Positions 43,465 through 55,210 of a stretch of DNA of 64,000 nucleotides are shown here, one piece after another. The stretch spans positions 1 to 64,000 of the forward strand of contig JADNYV010000108.1 of assembly GCA_015501055.1 (NCBI GenBank), in the 5' to 3' direction. The position numbers were made by a program, and so were the translations under genes. Source of the stretch: Mucidula mucida. Its lineage: Eukaryota > Basidiomycota > Agaricomycetes > Agaricales > Physalacriaceae. Position 1 is the stretch's first letter, and each line of letters begins with the position of its first letter. The notes beneath the pieces are model-generated. The model had not been told where the DNA came from, ran no database searches, and saw only the letters and a list, made by a program, of their open reading frames with translations.

Positions 43465-44673
43465 TCACGTATCTATCCTTTCCCCACGGTTCCAGTTGAA
43501 CCCTGCATCGATTGAGGGAATGGTGGACGTGGGGGACGTGAGATTGCTGAGAGGAGGCAGCGCGCGTGGGCGGGGGTAGCCGTCATCCCTGAGCGACGGC
43601 GATGCAGTGTACCCGCGCGGTTCGTACGCGGATGGATAACCGTTCGCGTGGCTTGTCGGAAAGAACGGTGTATTCAGAGTAGGGAATGGATAGGATGTTC
43701 CATTGGGTGACGCGGCAGAGCCTGGCGAGTAAGACGAAGGTGACGGCGCGTAGGATTTTGGGGATGGCGCGCCTCTGTCAATCCAGCCAGGATATGGCGC
43801 GTGGCCGTGAGTGTGGTCGTTGTACATGCCAGAGTTACCGTAGGGGGGATACCCATTTTGACTAGCAAGGCGCGGGGAAGACACAGAGTGACTGAGGCGG
43901 TGATCATTCATGAAGGGCGGAAGGCGCTCTGGGTGGGGGGACGACGAAGAGAAGGGAAAGGTAGCCATGCGCGAGTGATTACCCGTCTCAAAGTGCGGGT
44001 TGAGTCTCGGGAAGAGATCAAGGCTGTGGTCGGGAGGGCCATCTGACGCCTCCGATGGGGAAGGTTCACCAAAGTCACCGAGCGGATTCATGTCGTCTCC
44101 GAGCTCGGCCGCGTCGGGCCGCCCAAGAGGATCGGTCTTGCGCTTCTTGCGCGAGTTATTGGGACGACGGCGGTAGACGTAGTCGGGGTACTTTGAGTTG
44201 AAGTTTTCCTTGAGCTGTTTAGCCTGGTCGAGATAGAACTGTTTGTCGGTCTAAAGGCAATAAGCACGGCGCTAGACATGATAGCGCGCACAACTCACTG
44301 TCGACATGGTCGTCCATTCCTTGCTAAGAATTTTACTAATCTCGCCGGTGCGCATGGACTGATTCTCTGCAGAAACCTGGGGGCGGCGTCGGCGAGCAAA
44401 GATCATGAACGCGTTCATCGGGCGCTTGGGGGTCCCGTCGGCATTCAGGCTCTGGGAGGTAAGGGAACCGTCTTCTGCAAGGCATTGAGCTACAAGCGTC
44501 GGGCAGAGCGCGCTGTACACACCTTCATTGTCGTCGGAAGGCTTTGTGTCGTTGTAGTAGCCGTCGTCAGAGCCAGACTGGGAGCCACGGTCGTCGCGCC
44601 TTTCTGATTTGTATGTCGCGGGGGCATTATCGGCAAATGGAGTCCGGGGAGTGTATTGGTCGAAGCGATTCAT
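43465..44673 (-). CDS. HMG-box transcription factor
   Basis: Three exons join in frame (44523-44673, 44299-44474, 43465-44250) to give 370 residues from MNRFDQYTPRTPF. The HMG box spans about residues 66-134: PKRPMNAFMIFARRRR, ISKILSKEWTTMS, then across the intron DKQFYLDQAKQLKENF and YPDYVYRRRPNNSRKKRK. This is the sequence-specific SOX/MATA-HMG type seen in fungal mating and development regulators, expected in the nucleus and bending DNA in the minor groove. The basic NNSRKKRK end is a likely nuclear signal. The C-terminal 200 residues are Ser/Pro/Tyr/Gly-rich and disordered (SSPHPERLPPF, SPSSYSPGSAAS), as in activation domains. No homeodomain or pheromone-receptor gene lies near it, so it is not evidently a mating-type locus. 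Confidence 0.9.
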
Positions 44674-47600
44674 GTTGGAGTTGTGCTGGGTGTATAGAAT
44701 AAGGGAATATGAATTGGATGATGGTTGAATTGAACGCACGTAGGGTCGAGCTCTGCGAGTATAAGTAAACGACTTGGAGAGGGTGGGTCTCGGATGGATC
44801 GTTCTAGGCGGGCGGAAGTGCGAGAGAGACACTGGCTCCTCTTGGCCGTTTTGTATGGTAGCAGGTGCCGGGACTAATCATCCAGGTTCGTCCTCTACAC
44901 GTCCAAATCCGCTCAAACCCAGTTTGATCTGTCCGCTAACCTGGTTCAGTCCGCCTGATCCCCTCCCCAGGCACAGCTCCACTCCTTTGGTACACACCTC
45001 CTCCACTCTCCGCCTGGCCGCGTCGGGTTACGAGCGCCATATCTGCATTCTTTCGCGTCGCCTCGAGCTGCTTCACGAAACAAAGAAACGAACCACCCTC
45101 CCATATCTGGCCTCTGACATAATCGACACCCCGATTCGCAGATAGCTCGGTCCTTGCCGGCATCCATCAACGGAGTCCAATCCGTTTTTCTCTTTCGGCG
45201 TTTCATGCCTGAACACTTGTCAACATTTCCTTTCCTCGTCATTTCTCAAATACATTTTTCAAAATACTGCACGCCCTTGGCACTCCCGCGATGAAAAGAC
45301 CGGAAATGAATAGGATTGTCGTCTAGAAGCTCACGTCAAGAAAAGACACGGTCCTTACGCCTCGGAGCACTTCGCTCCCGTTTACTACGCTCGGCAGTCT
45401 CCTTGACCGCTTTGCGCCCACCCCCGACCCCCGGACCCTCAGTACCGCTTATGGATAGACGTGCCCATGAACGGGGATAGTACCTGTGATATCAACAAAC
45501 GACGCCGAACCTCCAACTCACCGCAACCCAGCGTGTATTAGACTGTGCAATACCCAGGTTACAGAGGGTGCACCTCGGCTTCGAGACCGAGCCAGGTCCA
45601 TTTTTTCGTTCGTACTGCAGCAGCGTCCACCCAATGTCAGTTGATTCTAGCAAGTCCGCGGTGAGGGGTAGATTATCTAGACATGAGATGCCCGCAAGAA
45701 AAGAAGAGGACAGGCGACACTCGCAGAGGGAGTGGGGGAGAGAAGCTGTCAAGACGCTGGGAGGATCTTCAACGTATATAAGCTCGACGATCTCAATTAA
45801 AAAAGCGAAAGAGAGCTCACATTCACTTGGGATTGTATTACTGGGCCCTTGAAATCTGATAGTCAATTCCTCGAATTCACGACTGCTCGGGCATCGGGGA
45901 CTCGGGGATCGCAAAGAATAAGCTGCGCCCTAGGTAGGGTACGAGGTTGATACGCGTTCAAGCAAGGAACGCGTACCTATTCTATAGCTACTCGTGGTGC
46001 TCCTGATCGATGTCGATAAAATGAATCAATACAACGAATTTGATCACCTACTTTGTCTGCGTCATATTCAATTCATTACAGTACGAGCTCAACAGCCGCC
46101 GGCCGGTCATCGGGCATGGAGGACTGTAGGTCCTTGTTACTCACCGTAGTGCACGTCCGCGACGGTGAAATATGTGGGGTATGGAAAGCCGACACAGACA
46201 GACGTCGCAGTCAGGTTCATTAGAGCGTGGGGAGACTAGACTAAGAGGGCAGACCACCAGCATGGCTCAGTACTCCGGGTGAGATCAGGCAGATGTGGTA
46301 AGTATTCGCACACGCAGACGCGAGGTGAGAATAGTACACGAATCGCGGTAGACGTCGAAGCAACGCCATTAATTTTCAATGGCCGCAGCTTGGCCTAGTC
46401 AGACGTGAGCAGTGTGAAGGCGTGCAAAGAGCAAAGGGGTATGCGGATCCGCACGATTAGCTTGCCCTCGAGGTAAGGAATCATTCCAAAAATGGTAAAC
46501 GGTCCCTTTAGCACAGTTTGAAGCTCCGACGGCGGCTGCCGACTCGTTACTTCTCATTCCTGCAATGCTGTCCCTCGGACTCGCTGTCGCATGTCATTCG
46601 TTGACCATCCTTTCATCCGGTGGCTTTCGGAAGGTGTACATGTCCCTGCGGTCTGCATCCGAACCGTGTTTCCCTGCGTCTATCCCACACTGCTATGCCT
46701 GTGATATCGGACTTCTGAGGCTCGAGGCTTTGATGACGCATTAATGCTTGGATACTTACTTATGCTCTACTTGGTCATTGACGTGACAACTCTTCCCCGG
46801 TGTCTTGATTCTTGTCTTCTCTTTGACGTGGGATGGGCCTTGACGGATTAGGGCTCCGGATACTCGGACTCGTAGTCGCGGGTGGCGAGTACTGTAAACT
46901 TCAAACAAAAACGAACGAGGTGAATTCATAGTCCTCGCGCGACAGCGTGCTATTATTAACACAGCACTCCCTAGCGGCACTCAAGGACCACTGTAACACC
47001 CTATAGACGAGGCAAGGTCCCCGCGTCTCGCAGTTTGCCTCGTTCTTCGCTTCTTCTAAAAGACGTACGTCCTACATAATGAACCGTTTAACTCGCAAGT
47101 CAGCTTGGCTCGACCTTTAGCTTTCTCGACATGTCAAACACTACTCATACGTCGGTCCTGCTAACCCACATTATGTAGGACATCGTCGCCGAGTCCAGTG
47201 TTAATCAACGGACGTCGCAAACGCTTCCCGTCCTATGCGGCCTTTCTAATCAAGCAGCTTCGGGTTCCAGCAACCAGGACTATAAACGTGTTAGCATCGG
47301 CGGCGGGTGTCTCTCTAATCGAGGGTACAGGCCAAAGTATCGCTCCTCCCCTCTCCTTCTCTTCCAACGCATTATGCCTTTCCGGGTCCGAGTGTACCGC
47401 AGAGCAAACGAGGCGTCATTAAATATGACCACGGATTTTCCCGCTGACGGACGTACTGGGATCGCCCGCTCTGCTTCTGTGGCTTCCATTGCTGATCCGC
47501 CTGGAAGTGGAGAGGGAGGCCGACGACTAAGGAGTTCTGAGGGTTCGATAGCAGCTGCATGTTCTCTTAACTCGCGTGTAACGGTACATTTGAGGCCCTT

Positions 47601-48236
47601 TTTATCGCCGAAGTTGGGTCAGATGAGTGCGCCACAGTCTGATGGAAAGATGGTAGTCGATAATTTGAAGTTAGAGTGTTACTCGATCGGCGTATCGTGC
47701 CCTATTGTCAAAAGGCGCTGAATTCCTGTCTGTGGAGGTTCACGCCTACCTGAAGTGATATTGGATGTACCCGTTTTCGGTGTGGGTTATTTTAAACTGC
47801 CAAGAGTTCGAACTGGGCGGTTGTGCGGTCCACCAAAACATTGTGACAAACCACGAATCGGTTCGCCTGATTCCTTCGAGACACCTGGACAAGGAGCAGC
47901 GCTTATTACTACTACGCCTGCGCAAGGACTTCTTCAGCGAACTATCGGCATCACGTACGCGTCTAGCTTTTCTGATTCACCGGTAGCACCGTAAACGAGC
48001 GCCTCATAAACAGGAGCATCACCGACTGTATAATATCTAATGATAGATTTGTTGAACATCTACAACAATCAAACACTTTACTTTGTTTCCCAAACACTCC
48101 CTTCGGCGGGATGCGTATGCTATAAAAAGACGAATCAGAAGGGAAAGATGAAGGCCAGTCGTCGACTCACGTCGTCACCCAGCTCCATCCGAATCAGAGC
48201 TTCCAAAACGCCCTGTCCCGTTCGAATGATTATCAG
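44674..48236. other. intergenic, 3.6 kb, no firm gene
   Basis: 5' flank of the HMG gene, then unassigned sequence. A minus frame at 45492-45914 (140 codons, non-ATG start) and plus frames at 47198-47422 and 47374-47721 have no recognised motif. Confidence 0.45.
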
Positions 48237-49458
48237 TCACCAGTTGATACTATCAGAGAAGACGACAACCACCTTTCCCGTCCATTTTTCGGTCTCCTGA
48301 ACCTGCGCTGGAGTAATAAAGTCTTGAGAAGTGCGGGAAGCGAAAATTATCTGTGCGGCAGCGGCGCGAATGACGGTCCCAGGTGCAGCGAGCGCTTTCT
48401 GAGCCGGCGCGTGCTCACCAATGACTGGACCGGTCGCGAGCGGCGCAGAGTTGACGGTAAGCCGTCTTGCCGACCAACAAGCAGCCAAGTGGTACATATG
48501 ATGAGTTTCCATCTGTCAGATTGTGATCTGGGTGTGTGAAAAGTGCGGGAAGGAAGCGTGGTAGTTACCTCCAAAGTCGCCACATCTTCGGTGGACTCGA
48601 TGATCTGTTGGATGAGGGTTTGATTGCAATCTGTGAATGATGTCTGGCGTCCTTGGGACGCGTAGAAGCTGTCTGCGGATGCATTTACTATCCCTGAAAG
48701 GATCTTTGTGGTGGATCCTTCGGGTTTCGAGTCGTTGAGAGCGGATTCAACCGCGTCGTGGAATGTGGGGTCAGCGAGTACCTGTAAAAATGCATCAGCG
48801 TGGATTTAGACGGCCAAGGGGAGAACCTTATGACTTGCGGGCTTGGATATCCAGTAAGGCTTTTCATTTGAAGACGCGGATGGATTGATAAAATCATAAT
48901 CAACATTTCGCGTCACGGCAATACATGCTTTAGGAACCACGACCGTTCCAACGGGGACGTCTATGAGACCGTCACAAGAGCCTAGTCTACCTCATATTCA
49001 GTGGCGCGTTTCCATCCATGATACGGCGGACATTACCGAATAATAAGCATATCGCCTATCAGGCATTCCCGGACCTCGCGGACGAAGAAGTCCATATTCG
49101 GAGTCCCCATTCCAATACTACAGATGGACACGGGAACGCCCTTGTACCTTCCCGTTATGGTCAGGAAGCCGCGCTCAGATGACAATTGGAACGGTTTTGG
49201 GGTGACGTCTAGATGGGAAGCGATGGTGACTGCGCGAGAAGGTGACCCGACAGTGATCTAAAGAGCAAAGTAGTAAGCGACCTTGTCGTGAACGAGAACC
49301 CTTTTTATACCAGTCTGTTGGCAACCTCGCCAGGACATAAGCCCAGATGATAAACACGCAAATCCGCAGTACGGGGAAAATCTGGAAAAGAGGGGTAAGA
49401 CACGGGGTGGATGTGTATGTTATAGGTACTTGCTAGCATCAGTGAGGGTGTCCTTCAT
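48237..49458 (-). CDS. uridine phosphorylase-like nucleoside phosphorylase
   Basis: Six exons join in frame (49434-49458, 49311-49381, 49037-49257, 48839-48986, 48569-48781, 48237-48512) to give 317 residues. Family segments: DANFPRTADLRVYHLGL, GEVANRLITVGSPSRA, GVPVSICSIGMGTPNMDFFVRE, LIIRLGSCDGLIDVPVGTVV, and TLEMETHHMYHLAA near the end. Family members cleave uridine (or a related nucleoside) with phosphate to free base and ribose-1-phosphate in the cytosol, a salvage or catabolic step. Two introns start with GC rather than GT (GCAAGT at 49433 and 48838). The frame and family pattern are kept only with those sites. No stop or shift is present, so the gene looks functional. Confidence 0.85.
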
Positions 49459-49744
49459 TTTGTCTTCGATCAAACCATTGAATGCGAGGTGAAAGGAAGA
49501 AGGGAAGACGCCAATCAGGCGATGCCGGGATCCGCGTGAACGTGCCTCGGTGCCATGTGGCCGAATTCTCGTCGGGACAGTGATTCGGCTTTTCTTATCC
49601 AGCACTGGCAGCCACTATCAGCGCTCTGCGCATGCTGCTGTGATGTAGCCAGAATCTAGGCTGCGATAACAGTGGAAGATCGGACCCAATGACTCGTGCG
49701 CGGTGGACGAACACGAACTATGATGATCTAATGGCGCTGGCATC
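49459..49744. other. spacer between divergent gene and pseudogene
   Basis: It may hold further unreadable pieces of the glycosidase pseudogene; no gene seen. Confidence 0.4.
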
Positions 49745-50441
49745 AGTCATCGTTCATTGATTCACAAGTATCAACGACTTGACAAGGATGACTGTGGATA
49801 CATGTCGCCAATACTTGGAATATATCGCTTTTGGAGGAGTCCTATAAACAATGCGGCTACTACCGCAAGGTCCTCCAGGCGAATGACACGTCTGTTCCCT
49901 ACTGAAGCGTCTATCACCACATCATCAGTCCTCAAAGTCAAGACCTCGGTTTATGGAGTACGGAAAACGGCTGGTTCTCTGCCTGTATGGTTCGTGTCCT
50001 CGCAGTCGTCCAGAAAGCACCCGTAGCCCTCGTCAGCCCATGGCGCACCCAGGCTATCGACAACCTTACCCAATGGATCAAGTAGATCGTTGACGGTGTG
50101 ATGGGCGCGCCAATGGACGACGGTCTTCTTTGCAATTATCTCGATGACACTGATGGGCCTAACGGCTTTGCAGAGATCAGTGGCTCTACCATGATGGCGG
50201 CCGTTATTTATCGCATGGCGGTCCTCCAGCCCGATGTCTTTGGTACCTCGTACATTGCGCCACCATTTCAGGTTTCGATCGAGATGGAAACCCACATGTA
50301 ACGTCGAATGGCACCGTCACTCCGGCCGTTAACCCTTACGCATGGTTGGACACGAAACCGTATACGGCAGGGAGCCCAAAGGGTAACAACCTTGTTGTCC
50401 TCATGTACGCCGGCTGGAGAGATCGTGTATACGCGGGATAG
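49745..50441 (+). pseudogene. six-hairpin glycosidase (GH105-like), degenerate 3' part
   Basis: Pieces in family order but in changing frames: LEESYKQCGYYRKVLQAND (49834 onward), SPQSQDLGLWSTENGWFSAC, MVRVLAVVQKAPVAL, WRTQAIDNLTQWIK, IVDGVMGAPMDDGLLCNYLDD, GFAEISGSTMMAAVIYRMAV, then after a frame change GNPHVTSNGTVTPAVNPYAW and GSPKGNNLVVLMYAGWRD, ending at TAG 50439-50441. Internal stops occur after VPY (TGA) and after WIK (TAG). The parent would be a secreted (alpha/alpha)6-barrel glycosidase acting on plant cell-wall pectin fragments. The 5' part and signal peptide are not recoverable. Clearly dead. Confidence 0.72.
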
Positions 50442-51206
50442 TGTCACACTGACGGGTACCGCGCGAAGAGATCACACAATAAGAAGAGACGTAGCGCTGT
50501 TTTGCTGTACTAATCTTGCAAAACATACTCTCTTCCCGTGTCCGTCCCGGCGTCTCGTGTATCTACGCATGTAACTCCACCTTGTGAGCAACACCGCCGA
50601 ACTGAGGAAGATCCACATTACCGATACGTCTTACGACTAGCCAAGCTGGGATGACTGCCACAGCGCAAACACCAAAGTTCACTCCGACTGCGACAGTGAG
50701 CTAACATATCGTCGTCAATGAACGTGCTGTATGGGCAAAATGAAACCCACGGGCGCTGTAGTCGAGCTGATACCAGCTGTGGTAGAAATGAAGAACGGCT
50801 TCAATACGGCGAAGAAACTGGTGATACGTACAAGCAACAGCGCCTCCAGCCGCCTCGACAGCTCTGACGATACTGGTATACCGAACGACTTCTTCCGGCG
50901 CTTCTGCGAGGTAACTAACCATCCAGTAACAATAACTTCAGATCCGTTTAGACGTCAATGAAGATAGCGTTATGAATGAGCTCACTTGTATACCAACGCG
51001 CTAGAGGAACGGTCAATGAGACATTTGAAGGATACCGAATGGAGAGGCGTACTATTCAAAATTGAAAAGTACTGCTACACGTTATATCGCTCAGATCGAG
51101 AACGCGCTGATTTCGATTCCGTTTTACGAGAAGTTTACCCTAGATTCTCTTCAGCCGAGCTATGGATCTAGTATTTCAACACACGTATGATCTAAGAGGG
51201 AAACAG
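50442..51206. other. intergenic, no gene recognised
   Basis: Only short frames on both strands; no motif seen. Confidence 0.45.
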
Positions 51207-51830
51207 TCACATACATCCCATATTATATTTGATGTGTAATGTGGATCCGTGGTCGACAAGGAGTGCCGAAAGAGCCGCGCAATCCTTTTCATCAACGAGA
51301 GTCTCTCTCGATGGCTGAACGTAGAGGAAATTGATCTCCAAGTGAATCCTTTTCAAAGTACTGGCGCGATATGGCGCTTCAATTATGGACCGAATAGTGC
51401 GAATGGCATCCAAAGTGAGACGACTTGGAGCTGGTGCAGACAGACCGGGTAACTTGAACTGGATGCGAATAACAAGACTCCTCAAGAGCAGCCAACGCCG
51501 CGAACTTGGATCTGGATCCGTCAGGAAACCTAGAGCGCGTTGCATGAGGTCGCTGACGTGTATCGCGTCGTAGTGACAGAAATGCAGATCCAAACATTCT
51601 ACTGCGCTGCATAGGTTGGCGAGGAATGGAAGGAGGATGTGGACTTGTGCACCGTCACGTAAATTCCACTGGCTGATCTCTAGTGTTGAGAGGACACAGC
51701 ACGATTGTCGGAGGAAGAGCATGATGCGTCGGAAGAAAGAGGTTTTGTCCTCCTTCGGGATTGTAACGGTCAAGTGCTTGAGCACCGGCGTAACTAGAAG
51801 ATGAAGTAGGAAGAAGTTCCTAGCTACAGT
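51207..51830 (-). pseudogene. F-box/LRR protein fragment, 5'-truncated
   Basis: The minus frame reads LLHLLVTPVLKHLTVTIPKED, VLSTLEISQWNLRD, AVECLDLHFCHYDAIHVSDL and further leucine-rich strands to a stop at 51207. This is the C-terminal half of an F-box/LRR protein of the agaricomycete type. Upstream, coding ends abruptly near 51830, where the repeat-rich transposon flank begins, and no F-box follows. It is probably truncated by that element or by a rearrangement at its edge. Confidence 0.6.
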
Positions 51831-51947
51831 CTTCTGGCTTTTAGTCAGAACCGTCCAGGACCCTAGGCTGGGGTTTATCTGTCCATTTTAGGAAGGTACC
51901 TTCCTAATAAGGAGATTACCTCGGGTACCCCTAAAGGAAACCCTAGG

Positions 51948-52109
51948 AGTTTAGCTTTTAGGTTTCCAGAGTTTAGCTTTTAGGGTTCCAGCACAGCTTT
52001 TAGGGTTCCAAGACCAGCTTTTAGGGTTCCAAGGCCAGCTTTTAGGTTTTCAAGCCTGGCTTTTAGGTTTCCAAGCCTAGGTTAGGGTTTCACCATGACT
52101 TTTAGGGTT
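51948..52109. repeat. AGCTTTTAGGGTTCCA tandem repeats (about 20-bp unit)
   Basis: About seven degenerate units of AGCTTTTAGGGTTCCAAG plus 2-3 bases. TTTTAGGG resembles a telomere word but the spacing is 20 bp, so it is not a telomere. Confidence 0.8.
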
Positions 52110-52146
52110 TTATGGCACTACATGACACTATGCTTCCTCTTATTGT

Positions 52147-52322
52147 TGACACCATCCTTCCTCTTATCGTCCTCTCATCGTCAACACCATCCTGCTTCTC
52201 GTCGTCGACACCATCCTTCCTCTCATCATTGACACCATCCTTCCTCTCATCGTAGACACCATCCTGCCTCTCATCGTCAACATCATTCTTCCTCTCATCG
52301 TAGACATCATCCTTCCTCTCAC
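52147..52322. repeat. 24-bp tandem repeat
   Basis: About seven copies of a 24-bp unit like ACACCATCCTTCCTCTCATCG. On the minus strand the period of three codons times eight encodes repeated DDERKDGV octapeptides inside an 85-codon frame; no other sign that it is translated. Confidence 0.8.
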
Positions 52323-53510
52323 TCCACTCTTCCTTCCTTCCCTCCTCCTCTATTATCACTACTCTCTGACATCATTGTTCTCTTATTACCCGCATAACTC
52401 AATATCTATTAATATCTCTGAACAGATGCTGTCCAAGAAATAATTCATCTCCACATCTCCCTATTCATTCAAAGTAATCACTATTAGATAAATAGGGACC
52501 ATTTCATCAATACAGTGTCGCACTTAAACGAGAACAGATGACGATGCTATATTACACAGTCTGACATGCATAGGTAATGAGGAGAGTCTTGCAGTGTGTT
52601 CTTGCAGTTGTAGTGACCATGCACCGAGCCGAGTAAATTAGGTCATCCTCGTTGTGCTGACCTAATTTAATATGTGTACCTGAGATGTAAGTGTTTTTAT
52701 CTAAACACGGTACCATGCTGTGTGTCTCGGTCTTGACATTCTTCTCAAGTGGCTGCACTAGCTTTTTGTCACCCTAAAAAAATATATATGACTGAGAGCC
52801 TGTATGCCCGCAGCAATGCTAGAGTTGTTTGAGAGTGTTCCGAGCTGCATGTTGCTGGTTGGCGTCTGTTTGTCTTCAGATGCCTCACTATAGTATCCTC
52901 GGAAGCCGGCCGACTTCCGAACCCTAGCCCTAGAGTAGGGCTCGGAAGATGGAATAGGGTTCCCAATTGGGACATAGGGTTCCCTACTCGGGTTAGCTAG
53001 GTCTCACCATATCTCCCTCCTCATCCATCTTGCATCATCCATGCACTCATCCTCACTTGGCTCTCCTAGTCATCTTTATTCTCTTGCTTTCTTATGATAT
53101 CCACTACTCCCGCTCTCCTCAGTCAATACCCGATAAATACTATGCATTATCTGTTATCCCCAATCACATTGGATCCTTGTTTTACCACCCTCGACTCGTA
53201 GTCTGTGTTTATTCCGTTGAACTAAGCCAGTTCTCTAATCCATGTCTTGCTTCTACACACTGTATATTGCAACAATAACACAAGCATTCAAAGACGTCGC
53301 ATACCCATTAATTAGTCTGACTCAGCATAGTCTGTCTTGGTTGTCTTAGCATTTTCAACCTCAGACTCTCAACGAGTACCCGACTACACCCAATACATGC
53401 CGACTACGATAATTCAACTCTAACGTGTGTCTAAGACAGACTCATGGGTAGGGTGAGCAGAGGTGGCGGTCAAAGTAATACTGAAAATGGCAGGCGGTTC
53501 CCAGCCCCCA

Positions 53511-53830
53511 GAGGCCGCTAGTATGTGCTGCTCTCGCTGAATTGGCGAGAGAGCACGCTTCACCATTCAGCTATCCTGTGCGGCCCTCGCTGAATTGGCG
53601 AGAGGGTACCCTTTGCTAGAACACACCTCACTCACTCAATCAGAGGCCACTAGTATGTGCTGCTCTCGCAGAATTGGCGAGAGAGCACGCTTCACCATTC
53701 AGCTATCCTGTGCTGCCCTCGCTGAATTGGCGAGAGGGTACCCTTTGCTAGAACACACCTCACTCACTCAATCAGAGGCCGCTAGTATGTGCTGCTCTCG
53801 CAGAATTGGCGAGAGAGCACGTAGGGTTAT
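53511..53830. repeat. 132-bp tandem repeat with hairpins
   Basis: Units start at 53511, 53643 and 53775 (GAGGCC). Each full unit holds two short hairpins with loop TGAATTG or AGAATTG, e.g. CTCTCGC...GCGAGAG. Confidence 0.85.
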
Positions 53831-54030
53831 AGGAGAGAAATAGAGCCTCCAGGGTCAACCCTGGCAACCCTAGCTATGGTTACCCTAGCTCTAGGACTGG
53901 TCAGGTAGGTGCCCAGCATCCCAGGAGTGAGACATTGCAGGCGTAGGGTGGTCTATAGTTCATGGTACGTGTTGTACTAGTGCTCTGGCCACGTGCACTC
54001 AGGCGCGGTGCTCTGGCGCGGTATCTATGC

Positions 54031-54251
54031 GTAGCCCGGTGGGCTACATCACATCACACACATGCTTGCCCAGATGCGGCTGTCACTGGCGCGTCACAGA
54101 GGTGCATCGTGCTGCCTGTCGCAGCCCGCCGGGCTACGTCAAGCAGCATACTGATCTGTTGATCCGCCCAGTGCCTGACTGTATTTACTTCTGGTTCACA
54201 TGCGCACATAACAGAGCACATTGTGTTGCCTGTTGTAGCCCGTCGGGCTAC
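54031..54251. repeat. three GTAGCCCG-N-CGGGCTAC palindromes
   Basis: Near-identical 17-bp palindromes at 54031-54047, 54121-54137 and 54235-54251; the last is perfect around one central base. Spacing is 90 and 114 bp. Confidence 0.85.
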
Positions 54252-54532
54252 GTGGACCAACACGGATAAGACAACACTACGGTTGAGTCAAGCTTGCATG
54301 TGTACGCTTCACGCGTTAGTGAGTAATATGTACGCCATTAATCGGCTGTGGGCTAATTTAATTGAAAGAAAAAATTCTGACCCCCTGTTCTCTTTGCTCT
54401 ATCAGAGCCGTAAAGGGTTTGACATAGCATATTTCAAAGTTTGAGGAGATCCTATGGTAGGGATGTTGAGATATTTAACTCCCAATGATTGTGATCGGGG
54501 AGAGGGAAGCTGACTAAACCCCCCTTCAAGCA

Positions 54533-55000
54533 TAGTTGGAGGATACATCTCCACATGCAAATGTATGCTTCGCGCTTTGGTGGGCAATGGGCTTTCACGC
54601 TTCATGCTGGCTGGTACGGCGTGTACGCTTAGAGGCTGCTGTTCCTATAGTATGGGAGTGGGATAAGACAACACTACGGTCGAGTCAACCTTGTGAATGT
54701 ACGCTTCGCGCTTTGGTGGGTAATGGGCTTTCACGCTTCATGCTGGCTAGAGCGGCATGCACGCTTAGAGGCTGGCGTTCCTATAGTATGGGAGTGGGAT
54801 AAGACAACACTACGGTCGAGTCAACCTTGTGAATGTACGCTTCGCGCTTTGGTGGGTAATGGGCTTTCACGCTTCATGCTGGCTAGAGCGGCATGCACGC
54901 TTAGAGGCTGCTGTTTCTATATTATGGGAGTGGGATAAGACAACACTACGGTCGAGTCAAGCTTGCATGTGTACGCTTCGCGCGTTGGTGGGTACTATGT
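54533..55000. repeat. 136-bp minisatellite, about 3.5 copies
   Basis: GGATAAGACAACACTACGGT starts at 54661, 54797 and 54933 (136-bp period), with a partial copy before them and a diverged one near 54265. The apparent short proteins here are repeat-borne frames. Confidence 0.9.
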
Positions 55001-55210
55001 ATGCCATTATCACTGTGAGCGTCGAAAAGGATGTCGATCATCCTTCCGTCATCCGCGGTCTGGATGAATATGTGGCATCATCCTTTCCTTGGATCTTTCA
55101 CTGGTTGATCGACTTCATCCAGTGTCTCCTGGTTGATCCAAACTGGTTGATATTTAGCCTTCCCGTGTATCATTTTCAATCAAAGATATTCCCCAAATTT
55201 TTGGTTGATT

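Noticed and set aside
43465..44673. Mating-type locus call for the HMG gene
   Set aside because: No homeodomain pair, pheromone or receptor gene is visible nearby; HMG proteins are common regulators outside such loci.
51948..52109. Internal telomere or chromosome end
   Set aside because: TTTTAGGG words are 20 bp apart inside a longer unit, and gene-bearing sequence continues on both sides.
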